NCBI RefSeq assembly: GCF_023487995.1
Contig: NZ_JAMFKN010000002.1
Location: 434,001-498,000, forward strand
DNA from: Thermohalobaculum sediminis
GTDB taxonomy: Bacteria > Pseudomonadota > Alphaproteobacteria > Rhodobacterales > Rhodobacteraceae
Direction: 5' to 3'
DNA length: 64,000 bases
The notes under the pieces were generated by a model that was given only the letters and a program-made list of their open reading frames with translations, ran no database searches and was not told where the DNA came from. This document shows, in pieces, positions 25,293 to 34,351 of this stretch. A program made the translations under genes and the position numbers. Within the stretch, counting starts at the first letter, position 1. Each line of letters starts with the position of its first letter.

Positions 25293-26963
25293 ATGGTGCG
25301 CAGAACGCCGTTCCGGAGCATGAGAACGATTCTTCACGCGATTCCCATACTCGCCGCGGCGCTGGCCGCGCCGCAGGCCGCGCGGGCGCTCGACCTCCAG
25401 GAAACCAGGGTGCAGGGCGAGGTGCTGCGGCGCGCGCTGGCGCTGGGCGAAAAGGGCGACTGGACGGGCGCCGAGGCGCTGGCACGCGGCACGAACGACG
25501 TGGTGCTGCAGGACATCGTGCTGTGGCGCAAGCTGCGGGCGGGCAGCGGCACGGTCCCGGAATACCAGTCCTTCGTCAGCCGCCGCGGCACGTGGCCGGG
25601 CCTCGACAGCCTCGCCGAGGCGGTGCTGGGCGAGCGGCCGGTGCCGGACAGCGGCGGCTCGATGCTGACGCCGCAGGCGCGGGCGAAATGGGATGCCTTC
25701 GACCGTCTGATGAAGTCGCGCGACTACGACGCGGCCGAGCGGTTCCTCGACGGCGTGGACGCGTCGGAGCTCGGCAACCCCGGCCTGTGGGCCGAGCGCC
25801 GGGCGATGCTGGTGCGCCGCGCCGTGCGCGAGGGACGCGGCGAGCGGGCCTACAGGATCGCCACGCGCCACGGCCTCACGCCGGCGGCGGGCTACGACTA
25901 TTCCGACCTCGAATGGCTCGCTGGCTGGACCGCGCTGCGCCGGCTGGGCGACCCGAAGCGGGCGATCGCGCATTTCGAGCGGTTCGAGGCGACCGTCGAG
26001 ACGCCGATCAGCCTCGGCCGCGCCGGCTACTGGCTGGGCCGGGCCCACGAGGCCGCGGGCGACCCGGCCGCGGCGCAGGCCGCTTATGCCCGCGCGGCGC
26101 AGCACCAGACCTCGTTCTACGGCCAGCTCGCGGCGGCCGCGATCGGCGCGCCGGGCGATCCCGCGCTGACCGCAACGGACCTGCCGGACTGGGAAAAGAG
26201 CCCGGTCACCCGCACGGACGATGTTCGGATGGCCGCGATCGTCCATTTCGCGGGCGAGGACTCGCTGGCCTTCCAGGCCTTCACGCACCTGTCGCGCCAC
26301 ATCGAGGGGGGCGCGGCGCTGGGCGCGCTGGCCGATCTCGCGCTCGCGCTCGACCGGCCGCACTACGCCGTGCGCATCGCCAAGAACGCGACCCGCAAGG
26401 GGCATGTGCTGATGCCCGCCTACTACCCGTTGACCGAGCTTGCGCAATACGCGAGCGCGGTCGAGCCGGCGCTGGCCATGTCGATCGCCCGGCAGGAGAC
26501 CGAGCTCAACCCCGCGGCGATCAGCCCTGCCGGGGCGCGCGGGCTGATGCAGGTCATGCCCGCGACCGCGAAGAAGGTGGCAAGCTGGATCGGCGAGGAC
26601 TATTCCGAGCCGCGCCTGACCGCCGACTGGCGCTACAACGCGCGGCTGGGGCATACCTATCTCTCGCGCCGGATCGAGGAATTCGGCGGCTCCTACGTGC
26701 TCGCGGCCGCCGCCTACAATGCCGGTAAGGGGCGGGTCGACGAATGGATCGGCACCAATGGAGATCCGCGCCTGCCCGGCACCGACATCATCGACTGGAT
26801 CGAGGACATCCCGTTCTCCGAGACCCGCAACTACGTGCAGCGGGTGATCGAGGGGCTCTATGTCTACCGCTCGCGCCTCGCGGGGCAGGTGGGGCAGATG
26901 ACGATCCTGGACGACCTCGCGCGCGGCGGGCGCTGCCAGCCGGCGGCGACCCTGAGCTGCTGA
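25293..26963 (+). CDS. Soluble lytic murein transglycosylase (Slt-type)
   Basis: A 556-residue periplasmic enzyme that cleaves peptidoglycan with formation of 1,6-anhydro-muropeptides. After a signal peptide (about residues 5-33) comes a long helical, TPR-like superhelix (about 40-390). The SLT catalytic domain follows (about 400-530) with the catalytic Glu in SIARQETELNPAAISPAG, then GLMQVMPATAKKVA and AAAYNAGKGRVDEW. The AGGAG at 25280-25284 fits the ATG at 25293 better than the ATG six bases earlier. It is divergent from dapA. Confidence 0.9.
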   Translation: MVRRTPFRSMRTILHAIPILAAALAAPQAARALDLQETRVQGEVLRRALALGEKGDWTGAEALARGTNDVVLQDIVLWRKLRAGSGTVPEYQSFVSRRGTWPGLDSLAEAVLGERPVPDSGGSMLTPQARAKWDAFDRLMKSRDYDAAERFLDGVDASELGNPGLWAERRAMLVRRAVREGRGERAYRIATRHGLTPAAGYDYSDLEWLAGWTALRRLGDPKRAIAHFERFEATVETPISLGRAGYWLGRAHEAAGDPAAAQAAYARAAQHQTSFYGQLAAAAIGAPGDPALTATDLPDWEKSPVTRTDDVRMAAIVHFAGEDSLAFQAFTHLSRHIEGGAALGALADLALALDRPHYAVRIAKNATRKGHVLMPAYYPLTELAQYASAVEPALAMSIARQETELNPAAISPAGARGLMQVMPATAKKVASWIGEDYSEPRLTADWRYNARLGHTYLSRRIEEFGGSYVLAAAAYNAGKGRVDEWIGTNGDPRLPGTDIIDWIEDIPFSETRNYVQRVIEGLYVYRSRLAGQVGQMTILDDLARGGRCQPAATLSC

Positions 26964-26974
26964 ACGCTTGCGGC

Positions 26975-27004
26975 GGCGCGGCCGGAGGAACTCACGGCCG
27001 CGCC
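26975..27004 (+). terminator. Hairpin downstream of the lytic transglycosylase gene
   Basis: GGCGCGGCCG (26975-26984) and CGGCCGCGCC (26995-27004) form a perfect 10-bp stem with a 10-base loop, 11 bases after the stop codon. There is no T run, but it is the best termination candidate before pncB. Confidence 0.45.
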
Positions 27005-27096
27005 ATCGCGACATCCCACGGGTTCGCGGGGCTTGCAATTCGGGGCGGAATGCCGGTCATGTCACCGATGAGCGCCCTGCCTGAGCGGACCCGGAC

Positions 27097-28389
27097 ATGA
27101 CCGACATCGCCACCCGCGTGCACAACCGAAGCTGGAAGATCGACCCGATCGTGCGGTCGGTGATCGACACGGACTTCTATAAGCTCTTGATGGCGCAGAG
27201 CATCTTCCGCCACCACCCGCAGACGCGGGTGACCTTCTCGGTCATCAACCGCTCGGACGAGGTGCCGCTGGCCCGGCTGATCGACGAGGGCGAGCTGCGC
27301 GCGCAGCTCGACCATATCCGCACGCTCAAGCTCTCGCGCGGCGAGTCGACCTGGCTGAGGGGCAACACCTTCTACGGCCGGCGCTGGATGTTCGACCCCG
27401 ACTTCCTCGACTGGTTCGAGGGCTTCCGCTTTCCCGAATACCATCTGGAACGCCGCGGCGATCAGTACGAGCTGACCTTCGAGGGCCGCTGGATCGAGAC
27501 CACGATGTGGGAGGTCCCCGCCCTCGCCGTGCTGATGGAGCTGCGCTCGCGCGCCGTGCTGCGCGGCATGGGGCACTTCGAGCTGCAGGTGCTCTACGCC
27601 CGCGCCATGACGCGGGTCTGGGAGAAGATCGAGCGCCTGCGCCGCCTGCCCCATGTCGCGGTCGCGGATTTCGGCACCCGCCGCAGGCATGGCTTCCTTT
27701 GGCAGGACTGGTGCGTGCAGGCGATGATCGAGGGACTGGGGAGCCGCTTCACCGGCACCTCGAACTGCCTGATCGCGCTGCGACGCGAGGTCGAGGCCGT
27801 GGGCACGAACGCGCACGAGCTGCCGATGGTCTATGCCGCGCTCGCCGGCAGCGACGAGGCGCTGGCCGAGGCGCCCTACGAGGTTCTTGCCGACTGGCAG
27901 CAGGACTATCTCGGCAACCTGCGCATCGTGCTGCCCGACACCTACGGCACGCGCGGGTTCCTGGAACGCGCGCCCGACTGGATCGCCAACTGGACCGGCG
28001 TGCGGATCGATTCAGGCGACCCGGTCGAGAGCGGCGAATTCGTCATCGACTGGTGGCGCCGGCGCGGGCAGGACCCGGCGAAGAAGCTGATGATCTTCTC
28101 GGACGGGCTGGATGTCGAGCTGATCGAGACGCTCTACCGCCGCTTCGCGGGGCGCACGCAACTCGGCTTCGGCTGGGGAACGCTGCTCACCAACGACTTC
28201 CGCGGGCTGATCGGGGATGCGCGGCTCGACCCGTTCTCGCTGGTCTGCAAGGTCGTCTCGGCCAACGGGCGCGAAACGGTGAAGCTCTCCGACAACCCCA
28301 ACAAGGCGATGGGATCGGCCGCGGCGGTCGCGCGCTACAAGCGCGTCTTCGGGGTGGGCGAGCAGGTGGCGCGGCGGCTGGTCGTCTGA
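27097..28389 (+). CDS. pncB: Nicotinate phosphoribosyltransferase PncB
   Basis: A 430-residue PncB, which makes nicotinate mononucleotide from nicotinate and PRPP in NAD salvage. Seen are [13 protein letters not shown]-like [16 protein letters not shown] (about residues 22-37), [15 protein letters not shown] (about 189-203), [19 protein letters not shown] (about 306-314), MIFSDGLD and the C-terminal [13 protein letters not shown]. The length matches the proteobacterial PncB type. No nearby NAD gene is seen apart from the distant NudC. Confidence 0.94.
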   Translation: MTDIATRVHNRSWKIDPIVRSVIDTDFYKLLMAQSIFRHHPQTRVTFSVINRSDEVPLARLIDEGELRAQLDHIRTLKLSRGESTWLRGNTFYGRRWMFDPDFLDWFEGFRFPEYHLERRGDQYELTFEGRWIETTMWEVPALAVLMELRSRAVLRGMGHFELQVLYARAMTRVWEKIERLRRLPHVAVADFGTRRRHGFLWQDWCVQAMIEGLGSRFTGTSNCLIALRREVEAVGTNAHELPMVYAALAGSDEALAEAPYEVLADWQQDYLGNLRIVLPDTYGTRGFLERAPDWIANWTGVRIDSGDPVESGEFVIDWWRRRGQDPAKKLMIFSDGLDVELIETLYRRFAGRTQLGFGWGTLLTNDFRGLIGDARLDPFSLVCKVVSANGRETVKLSDNPNKAMGSAAAVARYKRVFGVGEQVARRLVV

Positions 28390-28399
28390 GCCCCGCCAC

Positions 28400-28423
28400 C
28401 GGGCTGCGCGCGCGCCCAGCCCG
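28400..28423 (+). terminator. Short hairpin after pncB
   Basis: CGGGCTG (28400-28406) pairs with CAGCCCG (28417-28423) around a 10-base GC loop, just after the pncB stop. It lacks a T run. This is a weak candidate. Confidence 0.3.
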
Positions 28424-28546
28424 CCCACGCGAGTGTGAATTGGTCGCCGCCCGCGAGGGGCGCTAGCGTCGCCGCACGCTCTCCCAAGGCCCCGCCAGCA
28501 CGGCCAGGCGGCAAGGGGGAAGGACAAAGCAGGGGACGTGAACAGG

Positions 28547-29212
28547 ATGACCGGCGGGCCGAAGATGCAGCACTGCCTCGCCGTCGCGGGCCTGCTCGTG
28601 CTGATCGTGGTGGGCGGGGTCCTCGCGCTGGTGCTGGACCAGCGCTGGATCGCCGGGGCCGATCTCTCGGGCTGGATCGAGCAGACGGGGATCTGGGGGT
28701 CGCTCGCCGTCGCGGGACTGATGGTGGTACACTGCTTCGTTCCGTTTCCCGCCGAGCTGCTCGCGCTCGCGGCGGGCGCAGCCTTCGGGACGCTCGTGGG
28801 CACCGCGGTAATCTGGTCGGGCGCGATGCTGGGCGCCGCGCTCTCGTTCTGGCTGGCGCGGGCGATGGGACGGGCGGCGATCGAGGCCCTTCTGCCCGCG
28901 CGCCATCGCGCGGCGCTCGACGACTGGGCGGCGGACCAGGGCGCGGTCACCCTGCTCGCGAGCCGCTTCATCCCGGTGATCGCGTTCAACCTGATCAACT
29001 ACGCGGCCGGGCTCACGCGGGTGAGCTTCTGGACCTTCCTCTGGACGACGGGGCTCGGCATCCTGCCGCTCACCGTGCTCATGGTGCATATGGGCGCGAC
29101 GATGGCGGAGCTGAGCTGGCCCTGGCTGATCGGCGTCTCGGCCGCAGGGATCGTCGCGATCGCCGTGCTGCACCGGCTTGCGAAGCGGCGGGGCTGGCTC
29201 GGCCGGCGCTGA
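28547..29212 (+). CDS. TVP38/TMEM64-family (VTT-domain) membrane protein
   Basis: A 221-residue inner-membrane protein with about five hydrophobic segments. The VTT/DedA-type core is visible: CFVPFPAELLALAAGAAFG (about residues 64-82), then LLASRFIPVIAFNLINYAAGLTRV with the conserved Arg, Pro and AGL, then a last helix pair. The superfamily includes lipid scramblase and undecaprenyl-phosphate translocase members; the substrate here is unknown. The start is uncertain: a GTG at 28538 is also in frame, but AGGGGA at 28531-28536 fits the ATG at 28547 better. Confidence 0.82.
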   Translation: MTGGPKMQHCLAVAGLLVLIVVGGVLALVLDQRWIAGADLSGWIEQTGIWGSLAVAGLMVVHCFVPFPAELLALAAGAAFGTLVGTAVIWSGAMLGAALSFWLARAMGRAAIEALLPARHRAALDDWAADQGAVTLLASRFIPVIAFNLINYAAGLTRVSFWTFLWTTGLGILPLTVLMVHMGATMAELSWPWLIGVSAAGIVAIAVLHRLAKRRGWLGRR

Positions 29213-29431
29213 CGGTCGCGCGATGCCGGGCATCGAGCCCCGCATGTGGGGGCGCCGCACGGGACGGGCGCAGCCCGGGACGTGGCGGCCGGCCGGCCCT
29301 CGACGGGCCGGGCGGGCGCGCCCTCGCCGGCGCCGCCGCGCTCGCCGCCACGTGATGCGGCGGGCCTTTTCATTGCCGCCCCCCCCGTGCAATCTGCGCC
29401 CGCGACCGGATGCCAGCCGAGGGGGACGACC

Positions 29432-30118
29432 ATGACCATCACCACCTGCGTCTTCGATGCCTACGGGACGCTGTTCGACGTGAACGCCGCCGCGCGCGAG
29501 GCGGCCGAGGAGCCGGGGCGTGACGCCTTCGCCTCGGTCTGGTCGAAGATCGCCGCCACCTGGCGCGAGCGGCAGCTGCGATACACCTGGCTGCGCGCGA
29601 CCTATGGCACCCACACCGATTTCTGGAGCGTGACGACGCACGCCCTCGACTACGCGCTCGAGGCCCATGGCATCGCCGACCCCGACCTGCGCGACCGCCT
29701 GCTGCAGCTCTACTGGGAGCTTGCGGCCTACCCGGAGGTCCCCTCGATGCTGGCGGCGCTGAAGGCCGCGGGGCTCAGGACCGCGATCCTGTCGAACGGC
29801 TCGCCCGAGATGCTGGGCGGCGCGGTCGAGAGCGCGGGCATCGGCGACGTGCTCGACGCCGTGCTCTCGGTCGAGCAGGTGGGCGTGTTCAAGCCGCACC
29901 GCTCGGTCTATGACCTGGTGGGCCAGACCTTCGGCGCGGCGCGGGGCGAGGTGCTGTTCGTCTCGTCTAACTGCTGGGACGCCTGCGCCGCCACGGGCTA
30001 TGGCTTCGTCACCGCCTGGGTGAACCGCCGGGGCGAGCCGGTCGACCGCCTGCCCTGGCGCCCGGTGCACGAGATGTCGGACCTGACCGGCATCCCACGG
30101 CTGGCGGGCGCGGCGTGA
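29432..30118 (+). CDS. Haloacid dehalogenase type II (HAD superfamily)
   Basis: A 228-residue HAD hydrolase of the L-2-haloacid dehalogenase subgroup. Seen are the nucleophile motif FDAYGTLFDV (nucleophile Asp at residue 8), ILSNGSPEML (Ser/Asn motif), VGVFKPHRSVYDLV (catalytic Lys) and VSSNCWDACAATGYGF. Members replace a halogen on 2-haloacids with hydroxyl, although many genomic members have no tested substrate. It overlaps the next gene by four bases and starts a small operon (HAD, alpha/beta hydrolase, dehydratase, EEP). Confidence 0.85.
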   Translation: MTITTCVFDAYGTLFDVNAAAREAAEEPGRDAFASVWSKIAATWRERQLRYTWLRATYGTHTDFWSVTTHALDYALEAHGIADPDLRDRLLQLYWELAAYPEVPSMLAALKAAGLRTAILSNGSPEMLGGAVESAGIGDVLDAVLSVEQVGVFKPHRSVYDLVGQTFGAARGEVLFVSSNCWDACAATGYGFVTAWVNRRGEPVDRLPWRPVHEMSDLTGIPRLAGAA

Positions 30119-30963
30119 GCGGGGGCACGCCCTTGCGCTTCGCCTCGGCCGACGGGCGGAGGATTGCCTATGACGTGGCGGGGGCGGGACCGGCGGTGCT
30201 GTGCCTGCCGGGCCTCACCCGCAACATGCGCGATTTCGAGGCGGTGGGCGCGCATCTGACGCCCCGCCACCGGGTCGTGCGAATGGACTATCGCGGGCGC
30301 GGCGGATCGGACTGGGCCGCGGACCCGATGGCGGAATACACGCCGATGGTCGAGGGCGGCGACGCAGCCCTCCTGATGGCACATCTTGGCATCGCGCGGG
30401 CGGCGATCCTCGGCACCTCGCGGGGCGGACTGATCGGCATGGGGCTGGCCGCCAAGGCGCCGGGCATGGTCTCGTGCCTCGTCCTCAACGACGTGGGGCC
30501 GGTGGTCGAGCCCGCGGGGCTGGCCGCGATCATGGGCTATCTTGGCCGCGAGCCGGGCTTCCCCGATTTCGAGACCGCGGCGGCGGGGCTGGAGGCGAGC
30601 TTCGGGCCGCGCTTTCCGGGGCTCGGGCGAGCGGCGTGGCTCGCGCAGGCGCGGCGCATCTTCCGCGACGAGGGCGGACGCCCGGCGCTCGACTACGATC
30701 CAAGGCTGCGCGACGCGGTCGAGGCCGCGCTCGCCGCCGGGCCGGCCGACCTCTGGCCGCTGTTCGATGCGATCGAGGTGCCGATCCTTGCGCTGAGGGG
30801 CGAGCATTCCGACCTGCTGAGCCCCGCGACACTGGCCGAGATGCAGGCCCGCAAGCCCGGCCTCGTCGCGGTGACGGTGCCCGACCGCGGCCATGTCCCC
30901 TTCCTCGACGAGCCGGTGGCGGTGGCCGCCATCGACGCCTTTCTTGCGGAGCACGCAGCATGA
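30115..30963 (+). CDS. Alpha/beta-fold hydrolase
   Basis: A 282-residue alpha/beta hydrolase starting with GTG at 30115, overlapping the HAD stop. The oxyanion region CLPGLTRN, the MDYRGRGGSDW segment, the nucleophile elbow GTSRGG (Ser about residue 102), the acid in LRGEHSDLL and the His in DRGHVPFLDEP make up the catalytic set. The GXSXG motif is GTSRG. Substrate is not evident; the context (haloacid dehalogenase, dehydratase) hints at small organic-acid or ester breakdown. Confidence 0.82.
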   Translation: MSGGTPLRFASADGRRIAYDVAGAGPAVLCLPGLTRNMRDFEAVGAHLTPRHRVVRMDYRGRGGSDWAADPMAEYTPMVEGGDAALLMAHLGIARAAILGTSRGGLIGMGLAAKAPGMVSCLVLNDVGPVVEPAGLAAIMGYLGREPGFPDFETAAAGLEASFGPRFPGLGRAAWLAQARRIFRDEGGRPALDYDPRLRDAVEAALAAGPADLWPLFDAIEVPILALRGEHSDLLSPATLAEMQARKPGLVAVTVPDRGHVPFLDEPVAVAAIDAFLAEHAA

Positions 30964-31943
30964 CCGAAGCCGCAACCATCGACGACATCCGCGCCGCGGC
31001 AGCCAGGCTCGACGGCCATGCGGTGCGGACCCCGCTGCTGGAGAGCCCGCTGCTCAATCGCGCGGCCGGGCGGAGGGTGCTGGTCAAGGCGGAATGCCTG
31101 CAGAAGACCGGTAGCTTCAAGTTCCGCGGCGGCTGGTCGGCGCTGAGCGCGCTGCCCGAGGACGCCCGCAGGCGCGGCGTGATCGCCTATTCCTCGGGCA
31201 ATCACGCGCAGGGCGTGGCCCATGCGGCCGAGCTGATGGGCGTGCCCGCCGTGATCGTGATGCCCGCTGACGCGCCCGATCTCAAGCTCGCCAACACCCG
31301 CGCCCATGGCGCCGAGGTGGTGACCTATGACCGCGCTGGCGGCGAGAGCCGCGAGGTCGTGGGCGCCAAGATCGCCGAGGCGCGCGGCCTGACCATCGTG
31401 CGGCCCTATGACGAGCCGATGGTGATCGCGGGGCAGGGCACGGTGGGGCTGGAGCTGGCCGAGCAGGCCCGCGCGGCGGGGCTGCGCGAGGCCGACGTGC
31501 TGGTCTGCACCGGCGGCGGGGGCCTCGCCTCGGGCATCGCGCTCGCGCTCGAGGCCGAGGCGCCGGGTCTCAGGGTGCGGACCGCCGAGCCCGCCGGCTT
31601 CGACGACTGGAAGCGCTCGCTCGCCGCCGGCGAGCGGCTGCGCAACCCGTCCGAGTCGGGCTCGGTCTGCGATGCCATCGTGACGCCCAGCCCCGGAGCG
31701 CTGACGTGGCCGATCCTGAGCCGCCGCGCAGGGCCGGGCCTTGCGGTGACGGACGACGAGGCGCTGACTGCTGTGGCGGCCGCGTTCCTGCGTCTCAAGA
31801 TCGTGCTGGAACCCGGCGGAGCGGTGGGGCTTGCCGCGGCGCTATCGCGCGGGGACGAGATTGCGGGCGATGCGGTGATCGCGGTCGCCACTGGCGGCAA
31901 TGTCGACCCCGCGATGTTCGCCCGCGCGCTCGCCATGCTCTGA
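30960..31943 (+). CDS. Threonine/serine dehydratase-like PLP enzyme
   Basis: A 327-residue fold-type II PLP enzyme of the threonine ammonia-lyase/serine racemase family. The PLP lysine is in TGSFKFRGGW (about residue 55), SSGNHAQGVAHAAE follows (about 79-92), and the GGGGLAS loop lies near 182. It lacks a C-terminal ACT domain, so it is a catabolic-type or broad-specificity enzyme rather than the IlvA of isoleucine synthesis. It overlaps the hydrolase gene by four bases. It is a distant paralogue of bhcB in this window. Confidence 0.85.
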   Translation: MTEAATIDDIRAAAARLDGHAVRTPLLESPLLNRAAGRRVLVKAECLQKTGSFKFRGGWSALSALPEDARRRGVIAYSSGNHAQGVAHAAELMGVPAVIVMPADAPDLKLANTRAHGAEVVTYDRAGGESREVVGAKIAEARGLTIVRPYDEPMVIAGQGTVGLELAEQARAAGLREADVLVCTGGGGLASGIALALEAEAPGLRVRTAEPAGFDDWKRSLAAGERLRNPSESGSVCDAIVTPSPGALTWPILSRRAGPGLAVTDDEALTAVAAAFLRLKIVLEPGGAVGLAAALSRGDEIAGDAVIAVATGGNVDPAMFARALAML

Positions 31944-31950
31944 GGCCGGG

Positions 31951-33084
31951 ATGGGCTTCACGATCGCCACCTTCAACCTGCAGAACCTGGTCTCGCCGGG
32001 CCGGCCGTTCTATCACGGCGAGGGACTGAGCGACGCCGATTTCGACTGGAAGCTCGACTGGGCAGCGGACCAGCTTCTGGCCATGGATGCCGACATCGTG
32101 GCGCTGCAGGAGGTGTTCGACGCCGACGCCCTGCGCGCGCTGGCGGCGCGGGCCGACGCGCGCGGCGCAGGCACGGCCCGCTATCGCGGCACGCTGTGGC
32201 GGGGCGGGGAATGGCGGCCCTATCGCGAGGACATGCGCTTTGCCCGCAACCTCAACGAGACGGCGAGCCATGCCCGGCCGGGCCTTGCGATCCTGTCGCG
32301 CCACCCGATCCTCGATTCGGGGCATCTTCAGGACATCGCCGAGCGCCCTATTTCCGTCGATTTCATGCAGCTCGGCTCGGGGCTCGCGGGGGAATGGACG
32401 CTCACGCGCCTGTCGCGCCCGATCCAGTGGGCGCGCATCGACGCCGGGGGGCGCGAGATCGTGCTGTTCAACGTCCATCTCAAGTCGCCCACGCCCGAGT
32501 TCCCCCATGGCGGCCCGGCGGCGCCCGAGGAGGATCTCATGGCCTACGACGCCGTGGGCCGGGCGCGGGGCGCGATCCGCGCAAGCGTGCGGCGCATGGG
32601 CGAGGCGCTGGCGGTGCGGCGCGAGGTGGTCACGGTGCTGGACGAAGGGCTGCCGGTCATCGTCGCGGGCGACGTGAACGCGCCGCACATGGGCGATGCC
32701 GCGCTGATCCTTTCGGGCGAGCGGCCCGAGCCCGACTACACCGCCGAGCCGCGCGTGGGTGGCGAGGGGACGTGGTCCGCCGAGGAAGCCAGCGCCATCC
32801 GCGCCCGCATCGAGGGGCTGCGGCTCGACTCGGCCGAGGCCGTCGCCTCGGCGCGCGTGGGGCGGGCGGCGTTCCACACCGCGGCCTTCGGCGGAGTCTA
32901 CGAGAGCCTCGACCGACTGCTCCTGTCGGTGCATTTCCGCGATGGCGATGCGCGCCAGATCGGGCGGATGAGGCATCTGCGCGCCTTCAACGATCACCTC
33001 AACGATGGCGGGCTGCCGCGCGGGCGGTATGACCTGCTGGCCTCGGATCACGGGCAACTGGTGGCGCGGATCGACTGGCTTTGA
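31951..33084 (+). CDS. Endonuclease/exonuclease/phosphatase-family protein
   Basis: A 377-residue protein of the EEP superfamily (DNase I-like metal-dependent phosphoesterases). The N-terminal TIATFNLQNL gives the Asn ligand, DIVALQEVFD the metal-binding Glu, VLFNVHLKSP the catalytic His, VIVAGDVNAP the Asp/Asn pair, and ASDHGQLVARI the C-terminal Asp-His. A full catalytic set is present, so the enzyme should be active on phosphodiesters or phosphomonoesters of unknown identity. No signal peptide is seen. It lies seven bases after the dehydratase gene. Confidence 0.85.
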   Translation: MGFTIATFNLQNLVSPGRPFYHGEGLSDADFDWKLDWAADQLLAMDADIVALQEVFDADALRALAARADARGAGTARYRGTLWRGGEWRPYREDMRFARNLNETASHARPGLAILSRHPILDSGHLQDIAERPISVDFMQLGSGLAGEWTLTRLSRPIQWARIDAGGREIVLFNVHLKSPTPEFPHGGPAAPEEDLMAYDAVGRARGAIRASVRRMGEALAVRREVVTVLDEGLPVIVAGDVNAPHMGDAALILSGERPEPDYTAEPRVGGEGTWSAEEASAIRARIEGLRLDSAEAVASARVGRAAFHTAAFGGVYESLDRLLLSVHFRDGDARQIGRMRHLRAFNDHLNDGGLPRGRYDLLASDHGQLVARIDWL

Positions 33085-33160
33085 CGCGAAGGTCCGGGTC
33101 AGGACGGTCCATGGTCAGGCCCGGAACCGGTGGCGGATGTTGGCGCGCCGCCGGACACCG

Positions 33161-33250
33161 CGCTGCCCCGGGCTTGACCCGGGGCCTCGGGGTCCCTCGC
33201 GGCGCTGACCCCGCAAGGCCCGGGCGCAGAGGCCGGAAGGCGGGGCAGCG
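33161..33250. repeat. Palindromic intergenic repeat, two inverted copies
   Basis: CGCTGCCCCGGGCTTGACCC followed by GGGGCCTCG (33161-33189) is a member of the same family as 4255-4334. The inverted end GGGGCAGCG closes the element at 33250, directly against the rmuC stop. It lies between convergent EEP and rmuC genes. Confidence 0.6.
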
Positions 33251-34351
33251 CTATTCCGCGGCCTTCACCTCCTCGCCGAACTCGACCTCCTCGAGCCGGG
33301 TGGCGCGCGCCGCCGTCCGGTCGGCCGAGATGCGGATGCCGCGCAGGTCCTCGCCCGCCTGCGCCAGATGCCGCTCGAGATTGCCGACCCGCTCGACCAG
33401 CCGCCCGATGTCGCGGCCGAGCGCGCCAAGCTCGGCCCGGATGCGGCCGCTTTCCGACGCGATGCGGGCGTCGCGCATCACGCCGCGCATGGTGGTCAGA
33501 AGCGCCATGGTGGTGGTGGGCGAGACGATCCAGACACGGCGCTCGAAGCCATGGCGCACGACCTCGGCATGGTTCGCATGGAGCTCGGCATAGACCGCCT
33601 CCGACGGCAGGAACATCAGCGCGGATTCGGCGGTCTCGCCCTCGATGATGTAGCGCCCGGCGATGTCGGCGATGTGGGTCTGCACCGCCGCGCGCAGGGC
33701 GCGGGCGGCCTCGCGCCTGTCGCGCTCGCCCTTCGCCTCGGCCAGCGCGCGATAGGCTTCCAGCGGGAATTTAGAGTCGATCGCGATCGGCCCGGGCGGC
33801 TGCGGCAAGCGGATCAGCGCGTCGGCCCGACGCCCGTTCGACAGCGTCGCCTGCAGCGCATAGGCATCGGACGGCAGGGCGTGGCGCAGGATCTCGGCCA
33901 GTTGCACCTCGCCGAACACGCCGCGGGCCTGCTTGTTTGACAGGATCTCCTGCAACCCCAGCACGTTGCCGGAAAGCTGCTCGATCCGGCCCTGTGCCGC
34001 GTCGATCACCGAGAGGCGCTGGCCCAGCGCGCCGAGGCTTTGGGCCGTCTGGCTGGCCGATCCCGCGAGCGAGGCGGAAACGCGGGCCGAGACCTCGTCG
34101 AGCCGACGCTCCATCGCTTCCATCGCCCGGATTTGCGCGCCCGCCTGCGCCTCGGCCATTTGCGTCAGTGCACCGACAAGCTGCTGCTGGCCGCGTCCCA
34201 GCCGGTCGAGCGCCTCGGCACCGCCGCCCCGCCCGGCGAGCCGCGCGGTGATGAGAACGGCGAGAATCAGGGCAGCGGCCGCCCCGGCCAGCAGATGCAG
34301 TGGATCGGACCCGGCGATGGTGGCACGGAGCGCCGCCGCAAACGCCTCCAT
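33251..34351 (-). CDS. rmuC: DNA recombination protein RmuC
   Basis: A 366-residue RmuC, a predicted nuclease-like protein that limits recombination between inverted repeats. It has one N-terminal membrane segment (about residues 18-37, LHLLAGAAAALILAVLITAR) and a coiled-coil region (about 45-135). The RmuC domain (about 140-320) carries GVFGEVQLAEILRHALP, PIAIDSKFPLEAYRAL and WIVSPTTTMALLTTMRGVM. Its ATG shares one base with the mutL stop (TGATG), so rmuC is translationally coupled to mutL. Confidence 0.92.
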   Translation of the reverse strand: MEAFAAALRATIAGSDPLHLLAGAAAALILAVLITARLAGRGGGAEALDRLGRGQQQLVGALTQMAEAQAGAQIRAMEAMERRLDEVSARVSASLAGSASQTAQSLGALGQRLSVIDAAQGRIEQLSGNVLGLQEILSNKQARGVFGEVQLAEILRHALPSDAYALQATLSNGRRADALIRLPQPPGPIAIDSKFPLEAYRALAEAKGERDRREAARALRAAVQTHIADIAGRYIIEGETAESALMFLPSEAVYAELHANHAEVVRHGFERRVWIVSPTTTMALLTTMRGVMRDARIASESGRIRAELGALGRDIGRLVERVGNLERHLAQAGEDLRGIRISADRTAARATRLEEVEFGEEVKAAE